Shown: positions 54,603 through 63,668, counted from the stretch's first letter. The stretch: 64,000 nucleotides of DNA from Sphingobacterium sp. N143 (GCF_030325625.1 NZ_JACAIS010000007.1:124001-188000), one strand, 5' to 3'. Numbers and translations are program-made. The notes: a model not told the origin generated them from the sequence alone.

Positions 54603-56114
54603 ATGATCATTGGATTAGACATTGGGACATCATCTGCGAAAGCTGTTGCATTTGACTACGAAGGTAACATCTTGTCGCAACATGGTATACCTTATCCCAT
54701 ATTAAACCCGTCGGAAGGCTGGTACGAGCAAGATCCGGAGATTGTTTATGCTGCATGTATTGAGTCTATTAGGTATGTCATGGTTAGCTTAAAGCAATCG
54801 AGTGCCGAGATACCGAAACCCGTATGCATTTCGGTGAGCAGTGCTATGCACGGACTGATCGCTGTTGACTCGGTGGGAATGCCACTTAGCAATTGCATGA
54901 TATGGGCAGATCGCAGAAGCGAGGATATTGCGGTAGCCTTGGAGGCAAGTGAGACTGGCAGGCTGCTTTATCAGCAGACGGGTACACCGATACATCCCAT
55001 GTCTTTGCTCTGCAAATTAATGTGGATAAAGTCTAACGATCAAAAATTATTTGCGCAGTCGCACAAGTTTATCGGTATCAAAGAATTTCTTTTTTACCGG
55101 CTCTTTGGCGTTTATGTGGTCGATCATTCCATTGCATCTGCCACAGGGCTTTTCGACATACATCGCCTAAAATGGTCTGATCAGGCGTTAAAATTGACGG
55201 GCATATCGGAAGAACAACTAGCATCACCAGTTCCGGTCGATTATATGTTAAATATGCCTAGCCGAGAAATTGCGGACTTGATGCACATCCCTGAAGATAC
55301 CCCCTTTGTTATAGGCGGTAGTGATGGGTGTTTGGCTAATCTCGGGGTAGGGGCTATACGTCCTGGGGTGGCTTCGGTAACTGTCGGTACCAGTGGAGCT
55401 ATTCGCGTGGGAAGTCCGCAGGCAAATCAAGAAAAAAAACAAAGGCTATTTACCTACCTACTGAGACCGGATGAATATATAATTGGTGGCGCGGTTAACA
55501 ATGGAGGTGTATTACGCAACTGGTTTCGAGATAATTTTTTGCATGAATTTATCCAAACGGAAACGGATGGAGATTCTTCTACCGCGTTAAATGCTTTGGT
55601 CGACTCCGTCGTTCCCGGGACAGAGGGCTTGATATTCTTGCCCTATTTAACCGGTGAACGGGCACCACATTGGAATTCCAATGCAAAAGGCGTTTATTTT
55701 GGGATACAGCTGCATCATGGCAGGGCGCACTTTGCGCGGGCCATGATGGAAGGGATGTTGTTTGCAATTTACAGTGTAGGAATCGCATTGGAGGAGAACA
55801 CCGGCCCCATTCATACGATCTTTGCAAGCGGCGGCTTAGCGCGTTCATCATTGTTGCCGCAAATGCTTGCAGACATTTTCAATAAACCTGTATTCACCAA
55901 AAATACGGTAGAAAGCTCTGCATGGGGAGCAGCATTGATAGGCTTGGAAGCATTGGGTATACAGGCGGGTGAGCCTTCCGTAAAAAACAAGCAAGTGGCG
56001 GGAACACATGATACCGAGTACTATTACAAACCGAGTGAAGAGAATCACGCCATATATATGAAGAATTTCCAGAAATTTGAACGCCTGTACCATATATTGG
56101 AAGGTGAGTTTTAA
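54603..56114 (+). CDS. gntK: FGGY-family gluconokinase
   Basis: 503 residues. Carbohydrate kinase of the FGGY family with phosphate motif DIGTSSAKAVAFD (about 5-17), FGGY N-terminal body, GGSDGCLANLG and the C-terminal GVYFGIQLHHGRAHFARAM signature. Gluconate is favoured as substrate because gntP follows 16 bp downstream and gnd is divergent. FGGY gluconokinases are the type found in Gram-positives, unlike the short P-loop GntK of E. coli. Xylulose or other sugars cannot be excluded from sequence alone. Confidence 0.88.
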   Translation: MIIGLDIGTSSAKAVAFDYEGNILSQHGIPYPILNPSEGWYEQDPEIVYAACIESIRYVMVSLKQSSAEIPKPVCISVSSAMHGLIAVDSVGMPLSNCMIWADRRSEDIAVALEASETGRLLYQQTGTPIHPMSLLCKLMWIKSNDQKLFAQSHKFIGIKEFLFYRLFGVYVVDHSIASATGLFDIHRLKWSDQALKLTGISEEQLASPVPVDYMLNMPSREIADLMHIPEDTPFVIGGSDGCLANLGVGAIRPGVASVTVGTSGAIRVGSPQANQEKKQRLFTYLLRPDEYIIGGAVNNGGVLRNWFRDNFLHEFIQTETDGDSSTALNALVDSVVPGTEGLIFLPYLTGERAPHWNSNAKGVYFGIQLHHGRAHFARAMMEGMLFAIYSVGIALEENTGPIHTIFASGGLARSSLLPQMLADIFNKPVFTKNTVESSAWGAALIGLEALGIQAGEPSVKNKQVAGTHDTEYYYKPSEENHAIYMKNFQKFERLYHILEGEF

Positions 56115-56130
56115 CTAGTTGTAAATTATT

Positions 56131-57453
56131 ATGCCTCTAATCATCGTTATTTTGGGAGTAGCTTTGCTACTTCTTTTAGTCACTGTCGTCAGGTTAAACA
56201 CGATCTTTTCATTACTAATAACCTCTGTTGCGGTCGGTTTTGCTATGCATATGAATGCTGTCGATATCCTTAAATCTGTTGAAACCGGAGTGAGTAGTAC
56301 CATGGGTCAGTTGGCACTTTTGTTGGCTTTCGGGTCTTTACTGGGTAAATTGATGGCCGAGGGGGGCGCTGCAGAAAAGATCACAACGAAACTAACGGCG
56401 GTATTTGGCAGAAAGAACTTACCTTGGGCAATGGTGCTCACGGGCTTTTTAGTAGGAATTCCTTTATTTTACAATGTCGGTTTTATCGTCTTGGTACCGT
56501 TTGTTTTCATGGTCTGTGCTTCCAATAAAATGCCCTTGCTTTACGTGGCTATTCCACTGCTGGCAGCGCTGTCCGTGACGCACGGTTATTTGCCACCGCA
56601 TCCGGGAGCTACAGCCATAGCGGTTACTTACAATGCGGATATAGGTCTGACAATGGCCTATGGCATTGTGGTGGCAATTCCTGCCATAATTATCGGTGGA
56701 CCACTCTTTGGTAGGATGCTTAAGCGTATTCCGACCAACCCACCTGCCGAGTTTTTTCCTGAACACAATCAAGCAGATAAGAAAGAGCTTCCCGGATTTG
56801 CAATTAGTATATTTACGGGGCTGTTTCCAATAATTTTAATTGCTTTTGGTTCATTTGCACATCTAATATTCCCGGAAGATTTCCCTTGGCTGACGGCCCT
56901 ACGTTTCCTGGGTGACCCGGTGGTGGCTTTAATGATTGCATCTCTGGTAGCGATGTACACGATGGGAATCCGCCAGGGTAAAAGTTTGCGGGAGCAGTCA
57001 GAAAGTGTGGAAGAAGCAATCCGTGGGATCATGATGATCCTTTTTATCATTGCAGCATCAGGCGCCTTCAAGCAAATTTTGGTAGATAGTGGTGTAGCGA
57101 ACTACATCGCAGACCTAACCGCAGACCTTAGCTTGTCACCTCTTGTGCTTGCCTGGTTAATAGCTGGTATCATTCGCCTGGTGATCGGTTCGGCAAGTGT
57201 TGCTGGACTCACGGCAGCGGGCATTATGCTCCCCATTGTGCAGGCAGGAGATGTTACTCCTGAATTAATGGTGCTCGCGACTGGAGCGGGCAGTCTCATG
57301 TTCTCCCACGTCAACGATCCGGGGTTTTGGATGTTTAAATCTTATTTTGGAGTGAGCGTGAAAGATACGTTTCGCTCATGGACGGTGATGGAAACGCTCG
57401 TTTCTGTTGTTGGATTGATCGGTGTCTTGATTTTACACTGGCTTGGTCATTGA
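56131..57453 (+). CDS. gntP: GntP-family gluconate permease
   Basis: 440 residues with 11-14 hydrophobic segments along the chain. GntP features: GSLLGKLMAEGGAAEKI near 70, LPPHPGATAIAV near 153, the loop FGRMLKRIP, and SHVNDPGFWMFKSYF near the end. Inner-membrane symporter for gluconate or related acids. It starts 16 bp after gntK on the same strand, so the two form an operon. No GntR-type regulator is encoded beside them in this window. Confidence 0.93.
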   Translation: MPLIIVILGVALLLLLVTVVRLNTIFSLLITSVAVGFAMHMNAVDILKSVETGVSSTMGQLALLLAFGSLLGKLMAEGGAAEKITTKLTAVFGRKNLPWAMVLTGFLVGIPLFYNVGFIVLVPFVFMVCASNKMPLLYVAIPLLAALSVTHGYLPPHPGATAIAVTYNADIGLTMAYGIVVAIPAIIIGGPLFGRMLKRIPTNPPAEFFPEHNQADKKELPGFAISIFTGLFPIILIAFGSFAHLIFPEDFPWLTALRFLGDPVVALMIASLVAMYTMGIRQGKSLREQSESVEEAIRGIMMILFIIAASGAFKQILVDSGVANYIADLTADLSLSPLVLAWLIAGIIRLVIGSASVAGLTAAGIMLPIVQAGDVTPELMVLATGAGSLMFSHVNDPGFWMFKSYFGVSVKDTFRSWTVMETLVSVVGLIGVLILHWLGH

Positions 57454-57593
57454 TAGCTAATGAGAAAGTTTCATATTGCCATAGGCTCCTGTCCTTTGCT
57501 AAAGCTGCCGCAAGACCAGCTCCATACCTTGAAGGCAAAGCTTGACAATGGGGTTTAAGGTGAAAGTGAACCAAATTTTGTTATTCTAAAACT

Positions 57594-59078
57594 ATGGGGA
57601 AATTACATCGATTTCATATCTTTTTGTTGTTCTGGGTGGGAACCTGTCTCACTGGGGCTTCAGCTTTTGGACAATCGATAGCCTATACAGTTGACAATAT
57701 ACCCAGTCCAAAGCAGAAAGGACAAGATTATTTTGTCTCCAACCCTGATGGGATTCTGTCTTCGGGTACTGTAGCTGAATTGGATGGTTTATCCACACAG
57801 ATTGAAGCTGCTACCAAAAGTGAGTTTGCCATTGTATTGGTCAATGACTATGTTGGTGACAGCGATTTTGAATTTGCATTAAAGCTATTTAATGCCTGGG
57901 GTATCGGTAAGAAGGAAAGCAATAATGGGCTATTATTGTTTATTGCCAAAGACCGGCGGGAATATCGCTTTATTACAGGTTATGGCATGGAAGGTACATT
58001 GCCTGATGCCTATCTAAAACGAATCGGCGAAAAGTATCTGGTACCTAATTTTCGAAATGGAAATTATGATCAAGGCGTCCTGGAGGCTTCGCGGTTTATC
58101 AAAACCATTCTGACATCACCCGACAGTAGGGCCGAACTGGAACGTTTGATGCCCGAAGCAACTCCAATTTGGAGTTTTAGAAGTCCTATCCTGAGAAATT
58201 CACTTTTGGTACTGGCTTTATTTGCCCTCTGTTACATCTGGCTGGGCGAAGTGACCCGTGCGATCAAAGGAAAGCTAACCAAAAAAAGTAAATATTTTCC
58301 ACCACTGGTCAGCGGCTGCGGTTGTATGGGAATGCTGATGTTTGCCAGTGTATTTATATGCGCTTTTGCGCTGAACAACTTCGAAATTGTTTATCAATGG
58401 AAGAACCTACCTTATTTTGTGTTTATATTTGGAAGCATTACACTGGCGATGAAATATAATGCAAGCCGTACACAGATTATTAATTCCTATCGTGATGAAG
58501 AAAATATCCAGCAGGCCTTGCGTAAGTTTCGTGTATGGGGACTTATTCCTTTAATGTTAAGCCCTTTGGCGCTGTTTGATCTCTTTGGAATAAATAAACG
58601 GATCCGAAGGAATGAACTTCGGCTGACCCCTCCAGATGGCTCAGGACGTTGGTTGCGCATGAATAAGGATGATGCCGATACCCGGGAAAGTGCATATTTG
58701 GATAAAGGGCAGCTTTTGGAAGAGAAAATCGGCAGCCGGTCTTATGAGATCTGGGTAGATCAGACAAGTAATGAGACCAAGCTGGTTCCCTGGGATGAAA
58801 ATGCAGGGTACATGGATTGTCCGCAATGTCATTACCGCACATTTGAGACCGGTCTTTCACGGACGATCCGATCCGCAACCTACAATTCGCAGGGACTGGA
58901 GGAACGTTTTGATAAATGTAAGAACTGTGGCCATCGCGTCTCCCATGGTGAGCATACCATACCAGTTAAAGTGCGATCTTCATCGAGCAGCTCCAGTGGT
59001 GGTGGTTCTGGTAGTAGTGGTGGTGGAAGTTTTGGCGGTGGTTCGTCCGGCGGCGGCGGGGCTGGCGGAAGATGGTAG
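57594..59078 (+). CDS. TPM-domain (YgcG-type) membrane protein
   Basis: 494 residues. Sec signal (about 1-25), then the TPM domain (about 40-190: YFVSNPDGILSSGTVAELDG, FALKLFNAWGIGKKESNNGLLLFIAKDRRE, GYGMEGTLPDAYLKRIG). Three hydrophobic segments follow at about 200-285, then a soluble region with two CxxC zinc-ribbon pairs (CPQC, CKNC). The C-terminus is Ser/Gly-rich, ending GGGGAGGRW, as usual in YgcG-type proteins. TPM proteins are linked to membrane-protein quality control (photosystem II repair in plants), but the function here is unknown. Confidence 0.85.
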   Translation: MGKLHRFHIFLLFWVGTCLTGASAFGQSIAYTVDNIPSPKQKGQDYFVSNPDGILSSGTVAELDGLSTQIEAATKSEFAIVLVNDYVGDSDFEFALKLFNAWGIGKKESNNGLLLFIAKDRREYRFITGYGMEGTLPDAYLKRIGEKYLVPNFRNGNYDQGVLEASRFIKTILTSPDSRAELERLMPEATPIWSFRSPILRNSLLVLALFALCYIWLGEVTRAIKGKLTKKSKYFPPLVSGCGCMGMLMFASVFICAFALNNFEIVYQWKNLPYFVFIFGSITLAMKYNASRTQIINSYRDEENIQQALRKFRVWGLIPLMLSPLALFDLFGINKRIRRNELRLTPPDGSGRWLRMNKDDADTRESAYLDKGQLLEEKIGSRSYEIWVDQTSNETKLVPWDENAGYMDCPQCHYRTFETGLSRTIRSATYNSQGLEERFDKCKNCGHRVSHGEHTIPVKVRSSSSSSSGGGSGSSGGGSFGGGSSGGGGAGGRW

Positions 59079-59422
59079 CTTGTCGATGTCATTCTTCTTG
59101 AGGTAATGAATAGGAAAAACTTGACTTTTGCTGATTGTCCACTATTGGAAACTGATATTTAATCGATTGATAAGCAGCTGTTTTATTGTATGCAGTGGAG
59201 ATAGACTCTCTTTTCGAAAGGATTTAATCATGATTTTGTTACAAATGACAAAAGGTTAATCTTGTTCATTTTTAGTCGAGATTTATGGATAAGAGGCCAT
59301 ATAGTATCATTTTTATCTTTTTTTTCTGTTTTCGTGAAAAAAAATATTTGGATTATAAATTGTTTTATTTCAACTTTAAGACTAGTAAATAATTTTAATT
59401 TATATATAAACTTACACGTTTC
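59079..59422. other. 344-bp AT-rich gap without a recognised gene
   Basis: No ORF of note, RNA gene or repeat was seen between the TPM-domain gene and the leader element at 59423. The last 100 bases are very AT-rich and probably hold the promoter of the lipoprotein gene; a clear -33/-7 pair was not identified. Confidence 0.6.
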
Positions 59423-59484
59423 ATGAAACCATCATGATTTATTTGACCTCTCTGAGGGATGAATAAATCTGATCGCTTCATCAC
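59423..59484 (+). promoter_or_regulatory. Conserved leader element, copy 2 (small lipoprotein)
   Basis: 62 nt. The first 21 nt are identical to copy 1 (14743-14763). The 3' strand from ATGAATAAATCTGAT to TCATCAC differs at two positions only. The loop differs and can form an extra CCTC/GAGG stem. Proposed fold: ATGA/TCAT, internal loop AACC/CGCT, ATCA/TGAT, bulged T, GATTTATT/AATAAATC. It ends 20 nt before the ATG at 59505, against 21 nt for copy 1. Confidence 0.6.
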
Positions 59485-59504
59485 AATTAAAAAAAATTAT
59501 TCAG

Positions 59505-59912
59505 ATGAAAAAAATGATTTTATCTGCAGCGATTGCTGCACTTTTCTTAGCTTCTTGTAATAATGCAGATAGCAAAAAGGTAGAAACAAAGGATACTACA
59601 ATGTCAGTAGATACAGAAGATGGTGTTGCCCAGACCACCAGTACAGAAACCACTACCACCACTGAAGTCCCTAAATTTAGTTCTCCGGAAGCTCAACAGT
59701 TGGCCGAGGACTATACAAAATATGTAAATGAATATGTTTCCGCGGCTAAAAGCGGCGATGCTACTAAATTGCAGGAACTAGCAGGACAGCAACAAGAATG
59801 GGCAACCAAAACTGCTGCAGCTGCTTCGAAATTAACCCCGGAAGATGCGAAATTGTGGTCAGAGTATGCACAGAAGTTAGCTGCTGAGCTGACTGCTGGA
59901 GCTGCCCAATAG
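59505..59912 (+). CDS. Small lipoprotein, 135 aa
   Basis: Lipobox FLASC near residues 14-18. A Thr/Glu-rich linker (about 25-52) is followed by a helical Ala/Glu/Lys-rich domain (about 55-135: QQLAEDYTKYVNEYVSAAK, then KLTPEDAKLWSEYAQKLAA). It resembles small Bacteroidota lipoproteins of unknown role. Control by the same leader element as the porin/urease set suggests a shared signal. A hairpin terminator follows at once, so the gene is a single-gene transcript. Confidence 0.8.
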   Translation: MKKMILSAAIAALFLASCNNADSKKVETKDTTMSVDTEDGVAQTTSTETTTTTEVPKFSSPEAQQLAEDYTKYVNEYVSAAKSGDATKLQELAGQQQEWATKTAAAASKLTPEDAKLWSEYAQKLAAELTAGAAQ

Positions 59913-59922
59913 CTGGTAAAAG

Positions 59923-59955
59923 GAAAGTGGGAAAACAAGATCCCACTTTCTTTTT
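59923..59955 (+). terminator. Rho-independent terminator after the small lipoprotein
   Basis: GAAAGTGGGA (59923-59932) pairs with TCCCACTTTC (59941-59950), followed by TTTTT. It ends the lipoprotein transcript before the convergent second ssb. Confidence 0.88.
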
Positions 59956-59971
59956 AGATATCACCGAGAAA

Positions 59972-60367
59972 TTAAAAGGGTAGATCATCATCGTTGTCTT
60001 TCGGAGGAATTGGACTGTCATTGCTTGTACCGTTCTGATCAGAAAGAATTAGAAAGCTATCCACTTTAATTTCAGTGACATATTGTTTTAACCCATCGGT
60101 ATTTTCATAATTACGATAGGTGAGTTTTCCTTCAACCATTAATTTGGTCCCGCGCTTGCATTTTTTCTCAATGGTATTATTCTGATTGCCCCAAATGACG
60201 AGGGTATGCCATTGTACTTCTTCAACCCATTCTCCGGCCTTGTTTTTAAAGAGATCATTGGTAGCGAGACGTATTATCGAATACGTTGTTCCTGTAGTGG
60301 TCGTTTTGATGACAGGATCATTTCCTAGATGACCGATTAATTGTACTTTGTTTCGTAATGTGCTTAT
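59972..60367 (-). CDS. Second single-stranded DNA-binding protein, apparent ATA start
   Basis: 131 residues if started at ATA 60365-60367, giving the family-typical M-STLRNKVQLIGHLGNDP. The OB fold is complete (EWVEEVQWHTLVIWG, KLMVEGKLTYRNYE) and it ends with the acidic tip DDDLPF. No ATG, GTG or TTG lies between the upstream in-frame TAA (60380-60382) and the conserved start. A 10-codon ORF (60380-60412) precedes that TAA in the same frame. Either ATA is used as start, or a base change has removed a standard start. The main SSB is at 23248. Divergent from the zinc-ribbon gene. Confidence 0.85.
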   Translation of the reverse strand: MSTLRNKVQLIGHLGNDPVIKTTTTGTTYSIIRLATNDLFKNKAGEWVEEVQWHTLVIWGNQNNTIEKKCKRGTKLMVEGKLTYRNYENTDGLKQYVTEIKVDSFLILSDQNGTSNDSPIPPKDNDDDLPF

Positions 60368-60498
60368 TGTCTTAGATTTTTAAATGTTTTTAATAATTCT
60401 TATTTTAGTCATAAGCCACAGTTTTACTCCTATGCTTAATGATCTTGAGCAAAGATGAGAAGTGGATGAGGTATTAATCGTTTATTTACCATTTGTAT

Positions 60499-60512
60499 TC
60501 GACTATAGTCGA
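60499..60512. promoter_or_regulatory. Perfect 14-bp palindrome TCGACTATAGTCGA
   Basis: Fully self-complementary, in the 178-bp divergent gap between the second ssb and the zinc-ribbon gene. Flanking sequence repeats CGTTTA/CGATTG/CGTTTG elements. It is a candidate operator serving both genes. Confidence 0.45.
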
Positions 60513-60545
60513 TTGTAACCGTTTGTTGTCGTTTAATCTTCCGTT

Positions 60546-60908
60546 ATGGCTATTGAAAGAGTCTGTCTTGAATGTGGTGAACGTATACAGGGGCGTTCCG
60601 ATAAGCGATTTTGTGATGATGCTTGTCGAAATACGTATAATAATAAACTCAATAGTGATCAAACGAACTTGGTCCGAAATGTGAATAATATTTTACGGAA
60701 AAATCGTCGTATATTATTCGACGCACTGGGAAGTGAAGGAATGCTGAAGATACAGCAAGAAAAACTGAAAAGTTTAGGTTTTGATTTTAAATTCCATACA
60801 CATACATTTTCCAATAATAAGGGACAGGTTTATCGGTTTATTTATGAGGTGGGGTACCTCTTGCTTGAACATGATTGGGTATTGATTGTTCAAAAGAAAC
60901 CTTTTTAG
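60546..60908 (+). CDS. Small protein with N-terminal zinc ribbon, 120 aa
   Basis: Not a named family to me. Cysteines 7, 10, 23 and 27 (C-x2-C ... C-x3-C) make a zinc finger like those of the FCDDAC type near the N-terminus. The rest is helical then beta-rich (NNILRKNRRILFDAL, YRFIYEVGYLLLEHDWVLIVQ). Bacteroidota carry many such short zinc-ribbon hypotheticals. Divergent from the second ssb with a palindrome between, so the pair may share control. A hairpin terminator separates it from metE. Confidence 0.75.
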   Translation: MAIERVCLECGERIQGRSDKRFCDDACRNTYNNKLNSDQTNLVRNVNNILRKNRRILFDALGSEGMLKIQQEKLKSLGFDFKFHTHTFSNNKGQVYRFIYEVGYLLLEHDWVLIVQKKPF

Positions 60909-60970
60909 TTTTAACTGTAGCTATTCGATGAAAAATGTATAGTCATCTTGAGAGAAACGCCAAAAAGAAA

Positions 60971-61003
60971 CCCTAGATGAACAATCATCTAGGGCTTTTA
61001 TTT
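60971..61003. terminator. Bidirectional hairpin terminator before metE
   Basis: CCCTAGATGA (60971-60980) pairs with TCATCTAGGG (60985-60994) around ACAA. CTTTTATTT follows on the plus strand and a T-rich stretch on the minus strand. It ends both the zinc-ribbon gene and the convergent metE. Confidence 0.85.
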
Positions 61004-61023
61004 ATATCAATATAGTTTAAGAA

Positions 61024-63336
61024 TTATTCTGCTCTTAAGATTTTGGCAGCTTCTACCATTGATTCTAATGCGGCTTTAGTTTCTGGCCATGCACGAGTTT
61101 TTAAACCACAGTCTGGATTGACCCAAAGTTGTTCCGCAGGAACTACAGCTTTTGCTTTACGCAATAAGTCCACCATCTCATCTTTGCTTGGTACGCGTGG
61201 TGAGTGGATATCATAGACACCAGGACCAATATCATTTGGATATTTGAAATCACCTGCAAAAGCATTTAATAATTTCATTTGAGAACGGGAAGTCTCAATG
61301 GTAATTACGTCTGCATCCATTGCTGCGATATCTTCGATTACGTTGTTAAACTCAGAGTAACACATGTGGGTGTGGATCTGCGTATCATCTTCAACATTGG
61401 ATGAAGATACACGGAATGCACGTACAGCCCAGTTTAAATAATCTTTTTGATCTGCTTTGCGCAATGGTAATCCCTCACGGATTGCTGGCTCGTCGATCTG
61501 AATGATTTTGATACCTGCTTTTTCCAAAGCTTGTACTTCGTCCAGGATCGCCAATGCGATTTGGTAAGTTGTTGTTGAACGTGGTTGGTCGTTACGTACG
61601 AAAGACCATTGTAAGATTGTTACAGGACCAGTCAACATCCCTTTAACCGGACGGTTTGTCAAGGATTGTGCATAAGACGACCAGCGTACAGTCATATCTT
61701 CCGGGCGGTATACATCTCCATAGATGATAGGAGGTTTCACACAACGTGAACCATAGGATTGTACCCAACCGTTTTGTGTGAATGCATATCCAGCTAATTG
61801 CTCACCGAAGTATTCAACCATGTCATTACGTTCGAACTCACCGTGAACCAATACGTCGATATCCAATTGCTCTTGAAGACGGATTGTGTTTTCAGTCTCT
61901 TCGGCAATCGCTTTATCATACTCTTCCTGTGTGATCGCTCCTTTTTTCAAATCAGCTCTCCATTTACGCACATCTTTTGTTTGTGGGAAAGAACCGATTG
62001 TTGTTGTAGGGAATGCTGGCAAGTTGAATTTCGCTTGTTGTGCCGCTTTACGGTCAGCAAAAACGGATGTACGTTTTGCATCATCATCAGTAATGTTGCT
62101 TGTACGCTCTTTTACCTCTGGTTTGTGGATCAATGGAGAAGTACGGCGGCTTTCAGCTGCAGCTTTGTTTGCTTCAAAACGTTTTGCTGTTTCTGTATCA
62201 ACTTCACCTTCCGCTAAGACCGCTAGATCTTTTACTTCCGCTAATTTTTGTTTTGCGAATGCCAACCAGTTTTTAACTTCAGCAGGTAATGATTGCTCAT
62301 TATGCTCATTATCCAAGTCAAAAGGAACGTGCAATAAAGAGGAAGAAGGAGCAATCCAAACGCGGTCTTTACCTAAAGTATCAACTGCTTGTTTGATTTT
62401 AACCAATGATTTTTCGTAATCGTTTTTCCAGATGTTACGGCCTTCAACAATACCCAAAGATAATGTTAATGAAGCAGGAACTTTTGCTAAAACGGTATCC
62501 AATTGGTTTTCGCCACGTACAAGATCCAAATGTAAAGCATGGATAGGTAGGTTGACTGCGACATCTTCGTTGTCTTTTAATGCTTCGAAGTAAGTCGTTG
62601 CGATCAATTTGATGTTTTTTGCTGCTGCAGCTAATTTCTCAAAAGTAGGTTGGTATAACGCTTTTACTTTTGCGTCTAAATCCAATGCCAAGAAAGGCTC
62701 GTCGATCTGAACGTATTGTGCACCAGCTTCTGCCAATTTAGACAAGATTTGCTCATATACAGGAACTAATTTGTCCAATAGGTCGATACGGTCGAAACCA
62801 GCTTCTTTTTCTTTACCGATCAAAAGGTAAGTGATCGGACCAAGTAAAACTGGTTTTGTCTCAATACCCAATGATTTTGCTTCGTTGTATTCATTTAAGA
62901 ATTTCTCAGAAGTCAATTTGAACTCTTGATCTTTTGTGAATTCTGGAACCATATAGTGGTAGTTGGTGTCCAACCACTTGGTCATTTCCATGGCAGTCAC
63001 ATCGATTCCCTCTTGTTGGAAACCGCGAGCCATTGCAAAATATAAGTCTAAACTGTAATTGTTGTCTACTTTATTTAATAAAGAATGATAACGGGCAGGA
63101 ATTGCACCAACAGTAAGTGTTAAATCCAATACTTGATCGTAAAAAGAGAAATCGTTGGAAGGGATCAAGTCTATTCCAGCATCTTTTTGCGTTTTCCAAT
63201 TGCCTTCACGAATTTTTTTTGCTGTATCCAATAATTCCTCAACAGAAGATTTTTTAGCCCAATAGGCCTCATTGGCTTTTTTCAATTCGCGGAACGCGCC
63301 CACACGAGGGTAACCTAAATTGTTAGTCAATAACAT
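61024..63336 (-). CDS. metE: Cobalamin-independent methionine synthase
   Basis: 770 residues from ATG 63334-63336 (MLLTNNLGYPRVG). Transfers a methyl group from methyl-tetrahydrofolate polyglutamate to homocysteine. Two related barrels: the C-terminal one has the zinc ligands in HMCYSEF and in NPDCGLKTR, plus HGEFERNDMVEYF and TTIGSFPQT. An upstream ATG nine codons earlier is possible but would lie within the leader. A SAM-I riboswitch precedes it, so expression should fall when S-adenosylmethionine is high. Confidence 0.97.
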   Translation of the reverse strand: MLLTNNLGYPRVGAFRELKKANEAYWAKKSSVEELLDTAKKIREGNWKTQKDAGIDLIPSNDFSFYDQVLDLTLTVGAIPARYHSLLNKVDNNYSLDLYFAMARGFQQEGIDVTAMEMTKWLDTNYHYMVPEFTKDQEFKLTSEKFLNEYNEAKSLGIETKPVLLGPITYLLIGKEKEAGFDRIDLLDKLVPVYEQILSKLAEAGAQYVQIDEPFLALDLDAKVKALYQPTFEKLAAAAKNIKLIATTYFEALKDNEDVAVNLPIHALHLDLVRGENQLDTVLAKVPASLTLSLGIVEGRNIWKNDYEKSLVKIKQAVDTLGKDRVWIAPSSSLLHVPFDLDNEHNEQSLPAEVKNWLAFAKQKLAEVKDLAVLAEGEVDTETAKRFEANKAAAESRRTSPLIHKPEVKERTSNITDDDAKRTSVFADRKAAQQAKFNLPAFPTTTIGSFPQTKDVRKWRADLKKGAITQEEYDKAIAEETENTIRLQEQLDIDVLVHGEFERNDMVEYFGEQLAGYAFTQNGWVQSYGSRCVKPPIIYGDVYRPEDMTVRWSSYAQSLTNRPVKGMLTGPVTILQWSFVRNDQPRSTTTYQIALAILDEVQALEKAGIKIIQIDEPAIREGLPLRKADQKDYLNWAVRAFRVSSSNVEDDTQIHTHMCYSEFNNVIEDIAAMDADVITIETSRSQMKLLNAFAGDFKYPNDIGPGVYDIHSPRVPSKDEMVDLLRKAKAVVPAEQLWVNPDCGLKTRAWPETKAALESMVEAAKILRAE

Positions 63337-63411
63337 AATGAATGTTTTATTAATTTCTTTCAACTATATTTCTTGCTAGAGAGAAGGACACACTAGAATT
63401 CGGTGACTTCG

Positions 63412-63514
63412 GCTTATCATTCCCAATACTGTGTTGGGTAGAATTTAGCACCTTGTCAAGGGACAGGTTGCTAAGGCTTCATCGGGTCTATTCCCTCTGC
63501 CTTTCTCTATAAGC
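63412..63514 (-). ncRNA. SAM-I (S-box) riboswitch of metE
   Basis: On the minus strand the S-box order is clear: GCTTATAGAG (P1), GCAGAGGGAATAGACCCGATG, AAGCCTTAGCAACC, GGTGCTAAATTC and the closing ATAAGC. About 103 nt. It lies 75 nt upstream of the metE ATG. No obvious T-tract terminator follows, so control may be at translation. The rest of this 332-bp gap (63337-63668) holds a plausible promoter (TTTG, 20-nt spacer, TAACTTAG) and nothing else recognised. Confidence 0.97.
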
Positions 63515-63668
63515 GACGCTAAGTTAGAATATTTCTTTTTGATATGCAAATTTTTTATAAAAGTGCATCCATTTTTTTTATTCTTCTAATGATAGAAAGT
63601 TTTATTTGCCTTCTTTTTATCAAGGAAGAGGTGTGAATGCACATACTTCGCATTCACACACAATTTGT

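Noticed and set aside
57460..57558. A 32-codon ORF directly after gntP
   Set aside because: No recognisable domain, unusual composition and no supporting start signal; likely chance.
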